A stretch of 32,551 nt of DNA, taken from contig JAYMTA010000275.1 of NCBI GenBank assembly GCA_036897625.1, forward strand, positions 1 to 32,551, written 5' to 3'. Shown here piece after piece: positions 20,988 through 32,223 of this stretch. The notes under the pieces were generated by a model. It was not told the origin of the DNA. It did not search any database and saw only the letters and a program-made list of their open reading frames with translations. The position numbers and the translations under genes were made by a program. The stretch is from Pelargonium cotyledonis. Its lineage: Eukaryota; Streptophyta; Magnoliopsida; Geraniales; Geraniaceae. Position 1 is the first letter of the stretch, and the number at the start of each line of letters is the position of its first letter.

Positions 20988-23134
20988 ATGTCCGCATCCA
21001 GAAACCTCCAAAGACTCTGCTTGCAGTCCCTCCCTTCTCTCTCCAGGTACTCCCTTTCTCTCCTCTCTTACCCATCTCCTCTGTTTGTATCCCGATATGA
21101 ATCATGAAAATTGTGAGCCGGAACTCCTAATTTACGAGCTCCCAATTTGTTTCTTCCCAAACTGAGACTTGGGCTGCAATTTATTTTCATTTTCATAGTG
21201 AAATTTAACTTTTTTGGTTATCAAACGTAGGAATATTAAGTTTCTGCCAGATGGGTCTTCCGGGATTGTCTCGAGCAAGCCTGGTGGCGGTGAAGGTCTA
21301 TCCTTTCCGTCGATTGCACCGGCGAGGTGCTTCAGTGGGCTGCCGCGGCCGAGGTCGAACTCGAGAGTGAGGAGTTTGCGGAGCAAGGTGGAGATTCGAA
21401 TGCAGAGAGAGTCTGGTAAATCCATTAGGGAGATTCGGAGAGCAAGGAGGTTGAAGAGGAAGTTGATGACTGATGAGGAGAAGCTAGTTGACAGCATCAG
21501 AAGAGTATGCTTCTTTTCTTTTTCTCTTAATTATTATTATCATTGTTGAAATTTTGGAACTTGTTGGCAATGACATATTTTACTGTGAAGTGGAGAGCAC
21601 TGAATGCTGATCACCGGAACTTTTTCAATAAGTTCTGTTTGTACAGTAGTGAATTGTGTGTTATATGAATTAGCTCAGTAGTTTCTAGTTTGCCTCGAAA
21701 ATGATTTATATTTGTATGTCCGGTTCTATGACGAGGTCTACTATTTTTACAAGGTCTGAAATGAAAAATTGTTTAGCACATCTCGTGATAGGATTGAAAA
21801 CTGTCCACAAATCAGCTTCCAATATTTTTGTTGTTAAAAGTGGCTACAGAGTCGGGCAGAGTCTTGGCCAGAGATGGCTGCTAATTTTTTCATTCAAATT
21901 TGAGTCTTTTGCTGTCTAGACTTGAGTTATTTCCAGTTGTTAGAGAGTAGAAACATAGTCATACTCTAGCTAGCATTCTTCTGTTTCTCAATTCTTATAC
22001 GTCTTTGTAGGCTAAGAAGAAAGTGGCATTGCTCCTTCAGAAGCTAAGCAAATTTAAACTGCCTGAGTTACCGCCACCTCTGCATGATCCTGAGCTATTT
22101 ACTCCTGAGCAGCTTCAGGCATACAAGAAAATTGGCTACAAAAACAGCAATTATTTACCTGTTGGTGTTCGTGGAGTCTTTGGAGGAGTTGTCCAAAATT
22201 TGCATTTGCACTGGAAGTTTCACGAAACTGTACAAGTTTGCTGTGATCACTACCCCAAGGAGAAAATCAAGGAAATGGCTACCATGCTTGCAAGACTAAG
22301 TGGTGGTATTGTCATTAACATACATAATGTGAATACGATTATAATGTTTCGAGGTAGAAACTATCGCCAACCGAAAGTTTTGATTCCTGTCAACACCCTC
22401 ACAAAGAGGAAGGTGAGTACATGGTTTATTATTTTGCACTATAGGCAATTACTTCTTTGTGTGCATCAGCCAAAGAAAAACCGTGTTCTTAATTACATAT
22501 AACATAACCAACCTGTAGCCGGAAGGCATTATTATTTTACTGGGTATCACTTTGCAAGTGCTAACCAATAGGTTAGATTGTTGTGTGTTATCTAATTTTT
22601 TCCTGGGATAAAATGTATGAACACACTGGTCTTTGTATTCAGGCATTATTCAAGGCAAGGTTTGAACAAGCTCTTGAGTCTCAGAGGCTTAACATAAAGA
22701 AGTATGAGCAGAAGCTTCGACAACTGGGTTTAAACCCTGAGGATCCAGTTGCCATTGCTAGCGTTCAGAAGGTGGCTTCTACATTCTTCAATGCAATTGA
22801 CAAAAAAGAAGGAAGCCCTTATGTCTACCAAGGGAATAAAAAGTTGGTACCCAGGCAGTGTTCTAATATGGAGCAGTCGGAACTTGCTGATGACAGTGAC
22901 CAGGAAGAGCTAGACAATTTCATATCTGAGATAGAGTACGCAGCAGATAAAGAATGGGCTCAAGAAGAAGCAGAAGAGGAAGAAGAGGTTCACAGATTTA
23001 AGTATACGAGTAAAGAAGATTTTGATCCGAGGTTTAGAGGATTTGAAAGACGCAGTTATGATTCCTTTGACAATGAGAGCGGAGGGAAAAAGAAAACATG
23101 GAAACAGATGGATGAGGCTTGGGACAGTGATTAA
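20988..23134 (+). CDS. CRM-domain (CRS1/YhbY) RNA-binding protein, probably mitochondrial intron splicing factor, 408 aa
   Basis: Four exons: 20988-21046, 21231-21504, 22011-22412 and 22643-23134, all in phase with GT-AG borders. CRM proteins bind organellar group II intron RNA and aid splicing. The N-terminus MSASRNLQRLCLQSLPSLSR is rich in Arg, Leu and Ser without acids, like a mitochondrial presequence. A basic region with EIRRARRLKRKL and the helix AKKKVALLLQKLSKFKLP precede one CRM domain (about residues 142-240). It begins TPEQLQAYKKIG and carries the GxxG loop in GVRGVFGG (163-170), then LSGGIVINIHNVNTIIMFRG and NYRQP. A coiled, charged segment follows, and an acidic tail (EEAEEEEEV) ends EAWDSD. 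The single CRM domain and long tail resemble the Arabidopsis CFM9 subgroup (from memory). The start is set by the first ATG that gives an in-phase presequence. Confidence 0.88.
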
Positions 23135-23159
23135 CTCTATATTTGCTGGTTTTTTTTAC

Positions 23160-23440
23160 ACTTACTTTTTACTAATTAAGGTATTTTTGTTTACCTTGTT
23201 ACACAATAGTTATAAAATTCTACAAACACTATAAAATATTAACATAAAGCATCAAATATAATGAACACATACACAAAAGTAAAACAAAAATGAAGAATGT
23301 ACAAGTTGCAAAATGAAACACCCTTATCAAAACATGGTATAATATATGTATACATAGAATATACACTCATACAAATGATGCAACTAGTTATTTATAAAAG
23401 ATGCAAAATGGAATCAAACTCTTGAATCAAACTCTTAAAA
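23160..23440 (-). mobile_element. tRNA-derived SINE, copy B (5'-truncated head)
   Basis: This is homologous to the element at 10412-10740, from ACTAATTAAGG near 23170 through GTATACATAGAATATACACT to GCAAAATGGAATCAAACTC near 23403-23421. Read on the minus strand, the B-box-like AGTTTGATTCC is kept (23420-23410). The A-box part is missing and a short piece of the head is duplicated instead. It lies about 25 bp after the CRM stop codon and so is probably inside that gene's 3' UTR. Confidence 0.6.
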
Positions 23441-23557
23441 GATGTAGTCCATCCAAAATTACCATAACATATGCAATTAGTGTAGAAAAACTACAAATTT
23501 ATTGAACAAGAATCAAGTACAGAAAATTGGAAAGAAATACTTTGTATTTATTATAGA

Positions 23558-24035
23558 TCCCAATGTATATGTGTACAATGCAAAATCAGAATAGACCCAA
23601 GAATAAGAAATGTATACAGTCATGTATAGTAATGACAAACACTAACACTAACACTACGAATTAACACTGAAAAGTCAGAGAATAGACTGGACAATGCAAA
23701 ATCAAACTAGACCCCAAAAGAATCATAACACCATTATTAGGGATCCCCTAGTCTAGGCTCTTTCTCCTGCTCCGGGTGTTGATGTTGCTGATAGTGTTTC
23801 CCAATGTATATGTGTACAATGCAAAATCAGAATAGACCCAAGAATAAAAAATGTATTGAGTCATGTATAGTAATGACAAACACTAACACTACGATTTAAC
23901 ACTGGAAAGTCAAAGAATAGACTGGACAACGCAAAATCAAACTAGACCCCAAAAGAATCATAACACCATTATTAGGGCTCCTCTAGTCCAGGCTCTTTCT
24001 CCTGCTCCGGGTGTTGATGTTGCTGATAGTGTTTC
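23558..24035 (+). repeat. Tandem duplication of about 241 bp
   Basis: Two copies in direct orientation start at TCCCAATGTATATGTGTACA, at about 23558 and 23799. They end in GTGTTGATGTTGCTGATAGT, with few substitutions and small indels between them. On the minus strand each copy holds the end of a coding frame (HYQQHQHPEQEKEP) and the following 3'-UTR-like sequence. Confidence 0.85.
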
Positions 24036-24134
24036 TGGTATAGCATCTTGGGAAGAACAGAATTGCAGATGTCACATGTCATTGCCGATCGGCTCCCTTT
24101 CCCACCAGAGTGTTGATTCTCCTTGTGTATAGTT
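23985..24134 (-). CDS. C2H2-like zinc-finger C-terminal exon or gene fragment
   Basis: The minus-strand frame encodes KENQHSGGKGSRSAM, then TCDICNSVLPKMLYQKHYQQ, then HQHPEQEKEPGLEEP and a TAA. The spacing Cys-x2-Cys-x12-His-x4-His fits a C2H2 zinc finger. A possible acceptor (ACACAAG) precedes GAGAATC, so this may be the last exon of a minus-strand gene. I could not find upstream exons. The 3' end lies in the tandem duplication, and copy 1 at 23745-23795 repeats the last codons with changes (EPRLGDP). The family is unknown; it may be a captured fragment. Confidence 0.4.
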
Positions 24135-24139
24135 ATGAT

Positions 24140-24385
24140 TCATAAAGTGGAGTGAAAAGGGGTTTGATAGATTCACGAAGCAAGCAGAGGACTAGTTGTA
24201 TAGATGACACCGACAACATTCTTGAGGAAGATGATGAAAAGTATTCAAATGATTTCCCTTATATGAGTGACCATGATAGAGGTTAATCTTATTATTTGAT
24301 TGGAGGAATGTTAAAGTTTGAGAAGCTAGTGCAAAGACATGGTTTTCCAGGCATTCCATTGAAGAACTAGAAATGCTTTGTGGTA
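24140..24385 (+). pseudogene. Decayed coding fragment, family unknown
   Basis: One plus-strand frame runs for about 75 codons with a single internal stop. It reads LIDSRSKQRTSCIDDTDNIL, then EEDDEKYSNDFPYMSDHDRG, stop (TAA about 24283-24285), then YYLIGGMLKFEKLVQRHG and FPGIPLKN, ending in a stop. The acidic stretch and regular composition look like protein rather than chance. I do not recognise the family. The minus strand is also partly open here, which lowers confidence. Confidence 0.35.
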
Positions 24386-24399
24386 AAAAAGAGAGTAGC

Positions 24400-26960
24400 T
24401 GTAGAAGAACTAGGATTCTTATTTCTGATTCTTATTCCTTTCTGCTATGTCTCAAACTTTTTTGTATTCATGAATGATGATATACTATTCTAATAATTTT
24501 CCTCACACCCAAGTGCTCTCTCTAGCAGTATGCAAAATCAAAGGGAATAACAAATACAAATGAATTGCAAAAAAGAAGGTTTATTTCAAAAGTTTACCAT
24601 GCAGTGATGGTCTAGGCAAATGAAACCTCACCTATTTATAGTAGATGACATACAAAATTAATGACTAAGATGTAAAGTTAAATATTATAACTTACGGCTA
24701 GGATTGTCCCTTTAGAATATTCTACAAATTCTAAAAAACTTTGAAATATTTCTTACGATTCTAAAATCTTCAGCAAAGTGTAGGAAATATATTTGGTTTG
24801 AGCCTTGAAATGTTTGGCCTTGGACTCAAACATTTGGGCTCCCTTTTATAGCATCTATCTTGCACATGATATTCACATGTGCAAATCTTGTGTGCGTTTT
24901 CTTTTTGCCGCTCATATAGAACTTTTATGTCACTTACACTCGGTCCGTGACACCTAGTTATCAAGCAAAGTTTACCAAATTATAAGTAGCCTAAAAAGAT
25001 GACAAGTCAAAACATTAAATAAAAAATAAAAAGGAAGTTATCATCTATAACGGGACTGCATCAACATGCAGAATAATCAAACAGACTGACTTTTGAAACT
25101 GCCAATTGTATATAAATCCAGTTGGATCCATGAAGAAGACAAGAACAAGAACTTCATGGATGCTTCCATTATATTCCTTAATTCTTGATCAATAAAATGA
25201 AACCAATATGATTGGTCAACAGGTTGATGTTTGAGGACTTTTCTGTTTTGTCTCATTCTTATACAAAATTCTTAACTGGCTCTTCTTCAACAAGTCAGTT
25301 TTGCACACGCGGACGGTCGACCATTCAAGACTCTCAACACGTTTGCACCAATTATCTCTTTAATTACTTATTAAACACAATTTGAAGCATTTATCTGGTA
25401 AACTACACTACCTGCAATTTTTATTATATAACTCATGAAGAAAGGGACTGATTTGATTTCATTTTTTATATTCAAATATCTAAATAGATTATATTATGGA
25501 GAAAGGGACTGATTTGATTTCATTTTTTATATTCAAATATCTAAATAGATTATATTGGCAAAGACTTTCTAGTCATCTTAAACTATTACTAAAATAAGGG
25601 TAGATTCTTTGAGCTCAGCATGAATGTTCTTACTTATGAAATGCCTGGTTTATCAAGATTTCTTGCACAATATAAGTTCAGAAGTTGTTGGAGAATAAAT
25701 ATACAGTAGAGCTTTCTTTATAGGATATGAAGTTGAGTTCAAGAATTTTCCACAGCTACCAGACACCTAAAAAAGTAACCAACTTTGATTATGTAGGCCT
25801 AACAGTACAGATGAGATTTTGATTATTGGCCTTATATGGATCACCAGCAACATTTGTTTGCACTCTAAAAATCAAATCTAACCACTGAAACATGGCAAAA
25901 GTTGGCCAAGCATTTGGAAATTTTCAGATGAGAATTGTAAACAAAGAAGATTCAGGCCAGATTGAATTGAACCCAAGTGAGAATTGGTCATAAATTACAC
26001 ATAAGTTGACTCATCATGATTAGTCTTCAATGAGACTAAGATTAACTTTCTTGGAAGTAGCTTTTGGTGACTGGGGCTGACTGGGGCTCACAAGATATGA
26101 GAAAGTTTCCTCACAAAAATCATTGACTTATCAAGCATCACTAGCAGCAGCAGAACCACCAGATAACATCCCATAAACAAGGAAAAATGCAAACCAGACA
26201 ATTGACAAGATCAAAGGACTAATGGGCATCTATATTTTTATAACCAGAGGTGGGTAGTGGGGCACTGGGAAAAGTAGTAGCACACAAGGCACTTTCTCCT
26301 TGAGCCACAAAACTCTCAACTATACATGAACAACAGACAGTAAATTCCAAGAATTTTTTTGGCAAAATCATATGGACCTGATATTTGCTTCCACAATATA
26401 TGCAACCTAAAATCTAGGCCTTAGCAGGAATGACACCAACTAATGTCAGCTATGTGTTTGTCTAGTTTCGTTATGGGTTTAACCCAAACACGAGAAAAAG
26501 CAATAAACAAGAAAGAAATGTAAACGGTATGTATAAAAGAATCAATCAGCGCTGTGATTAATGGAAGATTCAGATGCAATCAGATGTACAGACGGAGGGT
26601 AAATAATAGACAGCGGGGGATCGTAAGAACATATGAATAAATTAGTCCCCAAAAAACAAAAACAAAACTCCCATATGGAAAACCAAGGGAAATGTCATCT
26701 ACCCTAATGCTGTTTGGGGATTATGCCACAAGTACTATGTCACTGGAAGAAACCTGAAGCCGGAATATACAGAGTTTCCCCTCAAATCCAAGAATCTATT
26801 AAGTCTCCCCAGCATTTCTCTAAAGATTGGCCTATATTTTGTTGGATATATGGTATGGTTGTATAAATGTGAACACCATAATCTGTCCAATATAAAGACC
26901 ATGTAGGTGAAACGCGCAATCTGCATCTCCAACCTCTATAAAGGCTCTTCATACATCATA
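24400..26960. other. Intergenic region and GT17 3' flank, no intact gene
   Basis: AT-rich sequence with no gene I can support. It holds a 61-bp tandem duplication (25435-25556) and a 10-bp tandem GACTGGGGCT pair near 26071-26090. The part next to 26965 should be the 3' UTR of the GT17 gene (minus strand). Confidence 0.45.
25435..25556 (+). repeat. 61-bp tandem duplication
   Basis: Two adjacent copies contain GAAAGGGACTGATTTGATTT and continue to AGATTATATT. They start at 25440 and 25501 and are identical over 56 bp. The near-perfect identity points to a recent slippage or repair event. Confidence 0.9.
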
Positions 26961-26964
26961 AGAC

Positions 26965-28684
26965 TCAGCTACTCTCTCGTATGCAATTACCAGGCAACAG
27001 ATACTTGTACTTCTCAGCATTCTCCAGCAAATATGCAGGAAGATGAACGGCTGAATATGATCGAGGAATAGGTCCCATTTTGCCAATAATCTCCTTGAAT
27101 GTATACTCCTCAGGCATCATGTCAAATAGGTTAGCCCCTTTGCATATGATATCTTGAATTCTGTCGGGGTTGAGATAATGAGAAAATCTCACCCTGTCAT
27201 TATGGCTGTAGGCTTTCATCTTGAATATGAACTCACTGATACCACGGAAGCAGAAACTACAATGCCACCCAGAATCTGACAGTATCACATCAGACTGACG
27301 ATAGTGTGCATATCTAGTCTTACCCGTATGGTACCTGTGCACTGAAGCTCTCCAGCTCTTGCTATCCACCAAAAACTCATATGAGTACATGTAGTTCCTG
27401 AGCCGGAGATGAAGGACAGGTGGGGTGTCATCACACCACCTCAAGAGATTGATCGTGTGGGCACTTGGAATCTCATCAACATCTGACATTATCAACAAAT
27501 CATCATCTTCTATGCCTGCAATTCTAAGAAGCTGGTCCAGTGCTACTCTCTGATACGCTTCTTCAACAAATGGATTTTCACCTTTCCTAAATCTGCCCCC
27601 AATTGTCCCATAAGTGAGCCGAGGGTCAACAAATTTAAACCTGTCCCGATTGCCAGCAAAAAGCAATGGTTTTGGCAAGGCAGTAAATGTTGAATTGGAT
27701 TCCAAGAGAACAAACTGCGTTACATAAGGATACAGCTCCTTCCACCGGATTGTGAGAATGTCCAACTCATTGTTGAACAGAACAGCATCATATACACGTC
27801 TGGGAGATTCCCGGATTCCCCACCCATGAAGTTTGCAAAGAGTCTCCATTGACACATTTTCATGATAATAATGTGGAATTTCACGGAAGGGCTTAGGAGG
27901 AGATTCCCAAAGTGGTCTTAGGAAAAAGGTAACTTTATGGCCATGGACATAGACACCAAAAATAAAAACTGGCACAACCACGAACAAAAACAAAAAAGTC
28001 TTCATGTCGAAACCCTGAAATATGCACCTGAGCCTAGACATGGCTGCCGCTGCAATGCTTGCGTGCTGAAAACAAAAATGAAAACTTCAAGACACAAGAT
28101 TCCATATATGATAAAACTGACCAAATCCATCTAAATTTCAAATCCACCCAGCTAAGATTCAAAACTACTGTGCATAATGTAAAAGATAAATAAACAAAAC
28201 CAAATTTCAAAAATTAATGAAAACCCGAGTTTACTTGGGTGAGTAAGAAAAAAGAATAGAGAATATTCGAATCCAGCAAAGCCATTATTTTTCCTATATT
28301 GGTGATGCAAACTGCAATTGACTTCATTTTCTTGACAAAATCAAACAATTATTATGAAACAAAAAAACACGCCTACAAGATTTAAAAGCCCAAAAATCAA
28401 ACCAATCCAGACATTCACTTCTAAATTTCCCAAAACAGGTCACAGAAACGGAGCACAAGAATCATGGAGTTGAAAAAAAAAACATTTTTCTCAATAATTC
28501 AGTTAAACAAAAACATACCCACAAATCTAAAAAACGATATGAACAAACCCAGAAAATAGAAAACGAAAAGGCTCAGAATCAAAATACGAAGCAGTACCTG
28601 ACCACAAACGTCTTTGCATATATCATCCGATTTCTTGGAACTGTAATACCCATCAGCCATGGCGCCGCTACCTCCTCTTCCCAT
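26965..28684 (-). CDS. Glycosyltransferase family 17 protein (beta-1,4-N-acetylglucosaminyltransferase-like), 395 aa
   Basis: Two exons, 28684-28598 (29 codons) and 28065-26965, joined in phase by a GT-AG intron. GT17 members resemble animal GnT-III, which adds bisecting GlcNAc to N-glycans. The plant members' acceptor is not established. The topology is that of a Golgi type II membrane protein: a short cytosolic N-terminus, one TM helix [17 protein letters not shown] (about residues 53-69), then the lumenal catalytic domain. Family marks are [37 protein letters not shown], the metal-binding acidic motif [10 protein letters not shown] (DVDE at 224-227), [10 protein letters not shown] and the C-terminal [19 protein letters not shown]. 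The length is normal for plant GT17 proteins, and all these motifs are intact. Exon 1 adds the [14 protein letters not shown] leader; translation could also start at the Met on exon 2 (28041). Confidence 0.93.
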
Positions 28685-29280
28685 TCCACAAAATAAATAA
28701 ACACTTCCACTATAAATTAATCAGCAAATGCCAATTCGATCCTCTCTGTTTTGGTCTCTCTCTCAATCCCCACACGCAAAACCCAGGAAAGTTCGATCCT
28801 TGAAGCCCAGATCAAACCCTCCTCAGTCTCCGCCGCCGCCGCCTCTCCCTCCGGCGGACCAAATTTCAAGTGCAGAATCGGCCGCTTCTCTCTACTCTGG
28901 AGGTTTCTGTGAAATATAACAATGAAACGTCAAATTTAGCCGTTTCGTTTTGGTGGGTTCTCGGTCTATCACCAGATTCTGTGTACCAGAAATTAGAGGG
29001 AGCAACTCACAATTCTCCTATTTATACACAATTTTATTTACTTCGTAAATCCATTTACATTTCGGGCTCTGCTATCCTACTTCGCCTAGTACTTCTCCCA
29101 GCTGGACTCATTGTGGGCCGTTGGATTGGGTCGCATATCTAGCGAGATGCGATTTGATCCACGGCTGCTGTTGCGGGAGGAGGAGAATCTGTGTAAAAAT
29201 AGCGGCGCTGATTCATCATCGCAGCCGTTTTTTACTTTTTTTTTTATTTTTACTGCGTCTCTGTAACTATTGTTAACCTA
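28685..29280. other. GT17 promoter and 5' leader
   Basis: Upstream region of the minus-strand GT17 gene. A GC-rich, CT-rich stretch (28720-28910) fits a 5' UTR. The plus-strand ORFs at 28728-29142 are Pro/Ser-rich in one part but lack any motif and probably only reflect the composition of this leader. Confidence 0.4.
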
Positions 29281-31318
29281 GGACCAACTGACTGTTTCGT
29301 TTTTGACGATTTGACGATTTTGACCCTGTCTCAGTGTGTCGATTTGATTTAGTTTCTCCACGCGCCGTTTGATTTAGTCAACAATACTCCAAACGGAAAA
29401 TTCCAATTTTTTGCTGCCCAATAAACCCGATTTTCTAACCAAAAAGAGCCGTTTTGTTGGATTTGGTTAGAATTGGGATTATACATATATTTAAATTAAA
29501 TAATCATAGCTTGTAAAGTTACGAGAGTGTTAATATGAATGAGACTCAAATCGAGCATTTCATATGTTATATTTGTATCAGTGTATTAATGACTATTGGT
29601 CCGATTGTTTTTATATTTTGAAATTATATTGTATCGGTGCATGTTCTCAAATTTTTTGTTAGATAACTATGTATAAATTGTAGTTTGTTCCATATTTATG
29701 CTTAAACATGTTGACTAGTAGTCTTGCTATGTAGCGCTTACTTCCATCTTGATTTTTTTTTAATTTGTTGAATTCATTTATTTTGAGGTACTTTATTTTA
29801 TGTTAGTAACTTGGTTAACTCTCGAATTTTGTTTTGCTGCATTGACCTTATTTTATCTTACATGGAGGTTTCCACTTGTTGATATCTTTCATCCGAGTAA
29901 TTCATGTTAAAATTTTTGGTTCAACATATTCAATCAACAATAGGTATTTTATTTGGATGTGATCTTCATCGATTATCATGAGTCAAACTCTTTTAAATTT
30001 CAGTTTGATAGTTTCCGTACAATTGGTAATTGCAATGACGGTTCCTAGCTAGTTGTCTAGTAATGATATTGGTAGTGACAAAACACGAAGCTAAGAATCA
30101 TTCTTCACCAATGTCAAACAACCTTGAGAGTGTGTTTGTCCATAATATCCCAACCATTTGAAGTCATGTCTTTCATCTTGTTTTTTTTTAGAGACAAATA
30201 TTACTTCTTTTAGTGGAGATAATCTTTAATTTGCATATTTTAATACTTGAAGTCAGTTTGGTCGAACTTGTCACTTTCCCCATCTTTTGTCATAGCACTA
30301 GATTTGAGTAAACTCTGTCTAGTTGTATAGAGAAACACACTTGATATTATAATTAGTTCATGTTGTATAATTCAAAAGCAAGTACACTTATTTTTAAAGA
30401 ATATTATATTTATCTTGGAATATTATTGCTTGATATATGTTTGTTACGTTTTAAATTGAGATACCTGACACCTTAATCGTCTCTATGAAAATACCTTCAA
30501 ACGAATAAGTTGATGTGTATATTTCTATTTCTGAAATGATATTATCAGTAAATCACAATCACAATATACTTTTCCTTGTAAAAAATTAAAATCACACATT
30601 TTAAATAATTATTATAAATAATTGCTCTCATATATAACTATTTAGATAGAATTTTGTAAGAATATTTCAATTGTGTGAATATCTATTTTTCATGAGTCAT
30701 ACTGTCATATCAGTCATTATACTACAAAAGAAAATACAATTTTTGAATTGTATGTGGTCCTGGTTTATAATGAAAAAAATGAAGAAAAGAAAATTGAAGC
30801 AAACTCTTAAACGCCATTAGATTTTTGGCCCCCGATATTGAATTTTCCAAAACAAATACAAATAAATTACTGTTAGATGAGTTCCCAATATCCGAAATCT
30901 CCATGTATAATTTTATATCATTATTCACATTTTAGTTGAAATTTTAAGAAAATAAGAGTATTAAAACAAAAATCGGTTTAAACCATAAGATTTCTGAGCG
31001 GACCTGCAAACTCGCAGGGTGTGTTGAGTGGGAAATATTTTTAAACTTTAATTATTGCACTCGTTTAGTTTTTTTTTTATGAGGACATATTAGAGATTAC
31101 AAAAAAATATTCTGTTTTCTTAAATGAGTTAAATAATTTTAAATTTTAAGAAATTAAAATAATATGATACATTTCAATTCTTTAAACTTTAAAATTATTT
31201 TGTAACTATTTTAATTATGTTAAAAACTAAATGATGAGAACCTTACCCAAGTTTTTAGACTTTTATATCCTAATTATAATTACATTTGTAGTCAAGATTT
31301 TTACAATTATATACAGAA
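29281..31318. other. Intergenic AT-rich region, nothing recognised
   Basis: Two kilobases of AT-rich sequence with no ORF of note, no tRNA-like fold and no clear repeat that I can define by eye. Confidence 0.45.
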
Positions 31319-31320
31319 TA

Positions 31321-31575
31321 CTATCTCCATTTCTAATTAAATGTCATTTTAGAGTTTTTCACACATATTAAGAAAAGATGTTAAATGATTTTCTTAATCT
31401 TAAATAAAAATAGAAAAAAAAAATCATCATTGCTTGTTCACTATCTTGCATATGAAAGTCATTATAACAAAGAACATGATGAGAAAACTAATGTATATGA
31501 CAAAAATAGAAAGTGATATTTAATTTGAAACAAAAAATAGACTATAGAAAGACATTCAATTTGAAACGGAGGTAG
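31321..31575 (+). mobile_element. Stowaway-like (Tc1/mariner) MITE, copy 3, apparently complete
   Basis: The left end CTATCTCCATTTCTAATTAA and the reverse complement of the right end CTACCTCCGTTTCAAATTGA form terminal inverted repeats of roughly 30 bp. The element is flanked by TA on both sides (31319-31320 and 31576-31577), the target site of Stowaway elements. The length is 255 bp with no coding capacity. The CTCCGTTTCAAATT terminus is typical of plant Stowaway MITEs. It is related to the copies at 7775 and 8184. Confidence 0.8.
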
Positions 31576-31622
31576 TATATAACAATTAATTAATTACTAA
31601 AATATTACTTTATTTATTAATT

Positions 31623-31797
31623 AAGACGTGCAAACTTTACCAAAGCAGATTGAAACAACGGTTAGGCGTTTTAAAATTTCTTAAGACTCGGGTTTGAGCC
31701 TCTCTGCCTTCGGTATGAGGCGGAATAATGGGTTAATAGGAGAAATGTACCTCCTTTTATGTAGCTCAAAAGATTAAAAAAAGACGTGCAAACTTTA
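31623..31797 (+). mobile_element. Short tRNA-derived SINE with 17-bp target-site duplication
   Basis: The 141-bp insert (31640-31780) is flanked by identical 17-bp copies of AAGACGTGCAAACTTTA (31623-31639 and 31781-31797). It contains ACAACGGTTAGG near 31655-31665, like the D arm of tRNA-Gly. A B-box-like GGTTTGAGCC (31691-31700) has one change from GGTTCGANNCC, and the 3' end is A-rich (GATTAAAAA). Target-site duplication, pol III boxes and an A-rich tail together make a SINE insertion very likely. Confidence 0.8.
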
Positions 31798-31918
31798 TCA
31801 TCTTAAACTTAACGAAACCATCTACCCACTTCTTTGACTCCCCACATTATTGACTTGTCTCAATGATTACAATTATCCAATTTAAGTAAGGCTGCGTTTG
31901 AATTAGAATTTTGATGGG

Positions 31919-32018
31919 AATAATTCTCATTCTAATTGTCATTCCTTCCCTTCTCATTGCCATTGTCATTTCATGAAATGTTGTTTGGATCAATTAAAGT
32001 ATGGGAATGAGAATTATT
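31919..32018. repeat. Small inverted repeat (foldback)
   Basis: The arms AATAATTCTCATTC (31919-31932) and GAATGAGAATTATT (32005-32018) are perfect reverse complements. The spacer between them is rich in CATTCC/CATTGCC-type motifs. It may be the core of another MITE type, but I see no clear target-site duplication. Confidence 0.45.
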
Positions 32019-32223
32019 TTTATTCTAGTTGTTATTATTTGATTAACAAAAATATTAAATTGTTAAAAATGAAATCGATCAAATTATTCGCACTTTTACA
32101 AATATCTAAATAATTATACCAAAAAACTGTTACTTGTAATTTAAAAAACTAATAAGCGCTACAAATTTTTTTGATATAAAAAATCACTACTAAAATTTAA
32201 AAAATCACAACTGATTTAATGGA

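Noticed and set aside
24580..24960. Possible LTR retrotransposon end (TGTAGGAAATATATTTGG)
   Set aside because: No second LTR, primer-binding site, polypurine tract or reverse-transcriptase motif in the window.
24770..24964. Minus-strand ORF with several Cys, possibly an upstream zinc-finger exon
   Set aside because: Cys spacing fits no finger and no in-phase splice to the fragment at 23985-24134 was found.
28728..29142. Proline-rich plus-strand ORFs upstream of GT17
   Set aside because: They overlap the likely GT17 5' leader on the other strand, and no splice or domain supports them.
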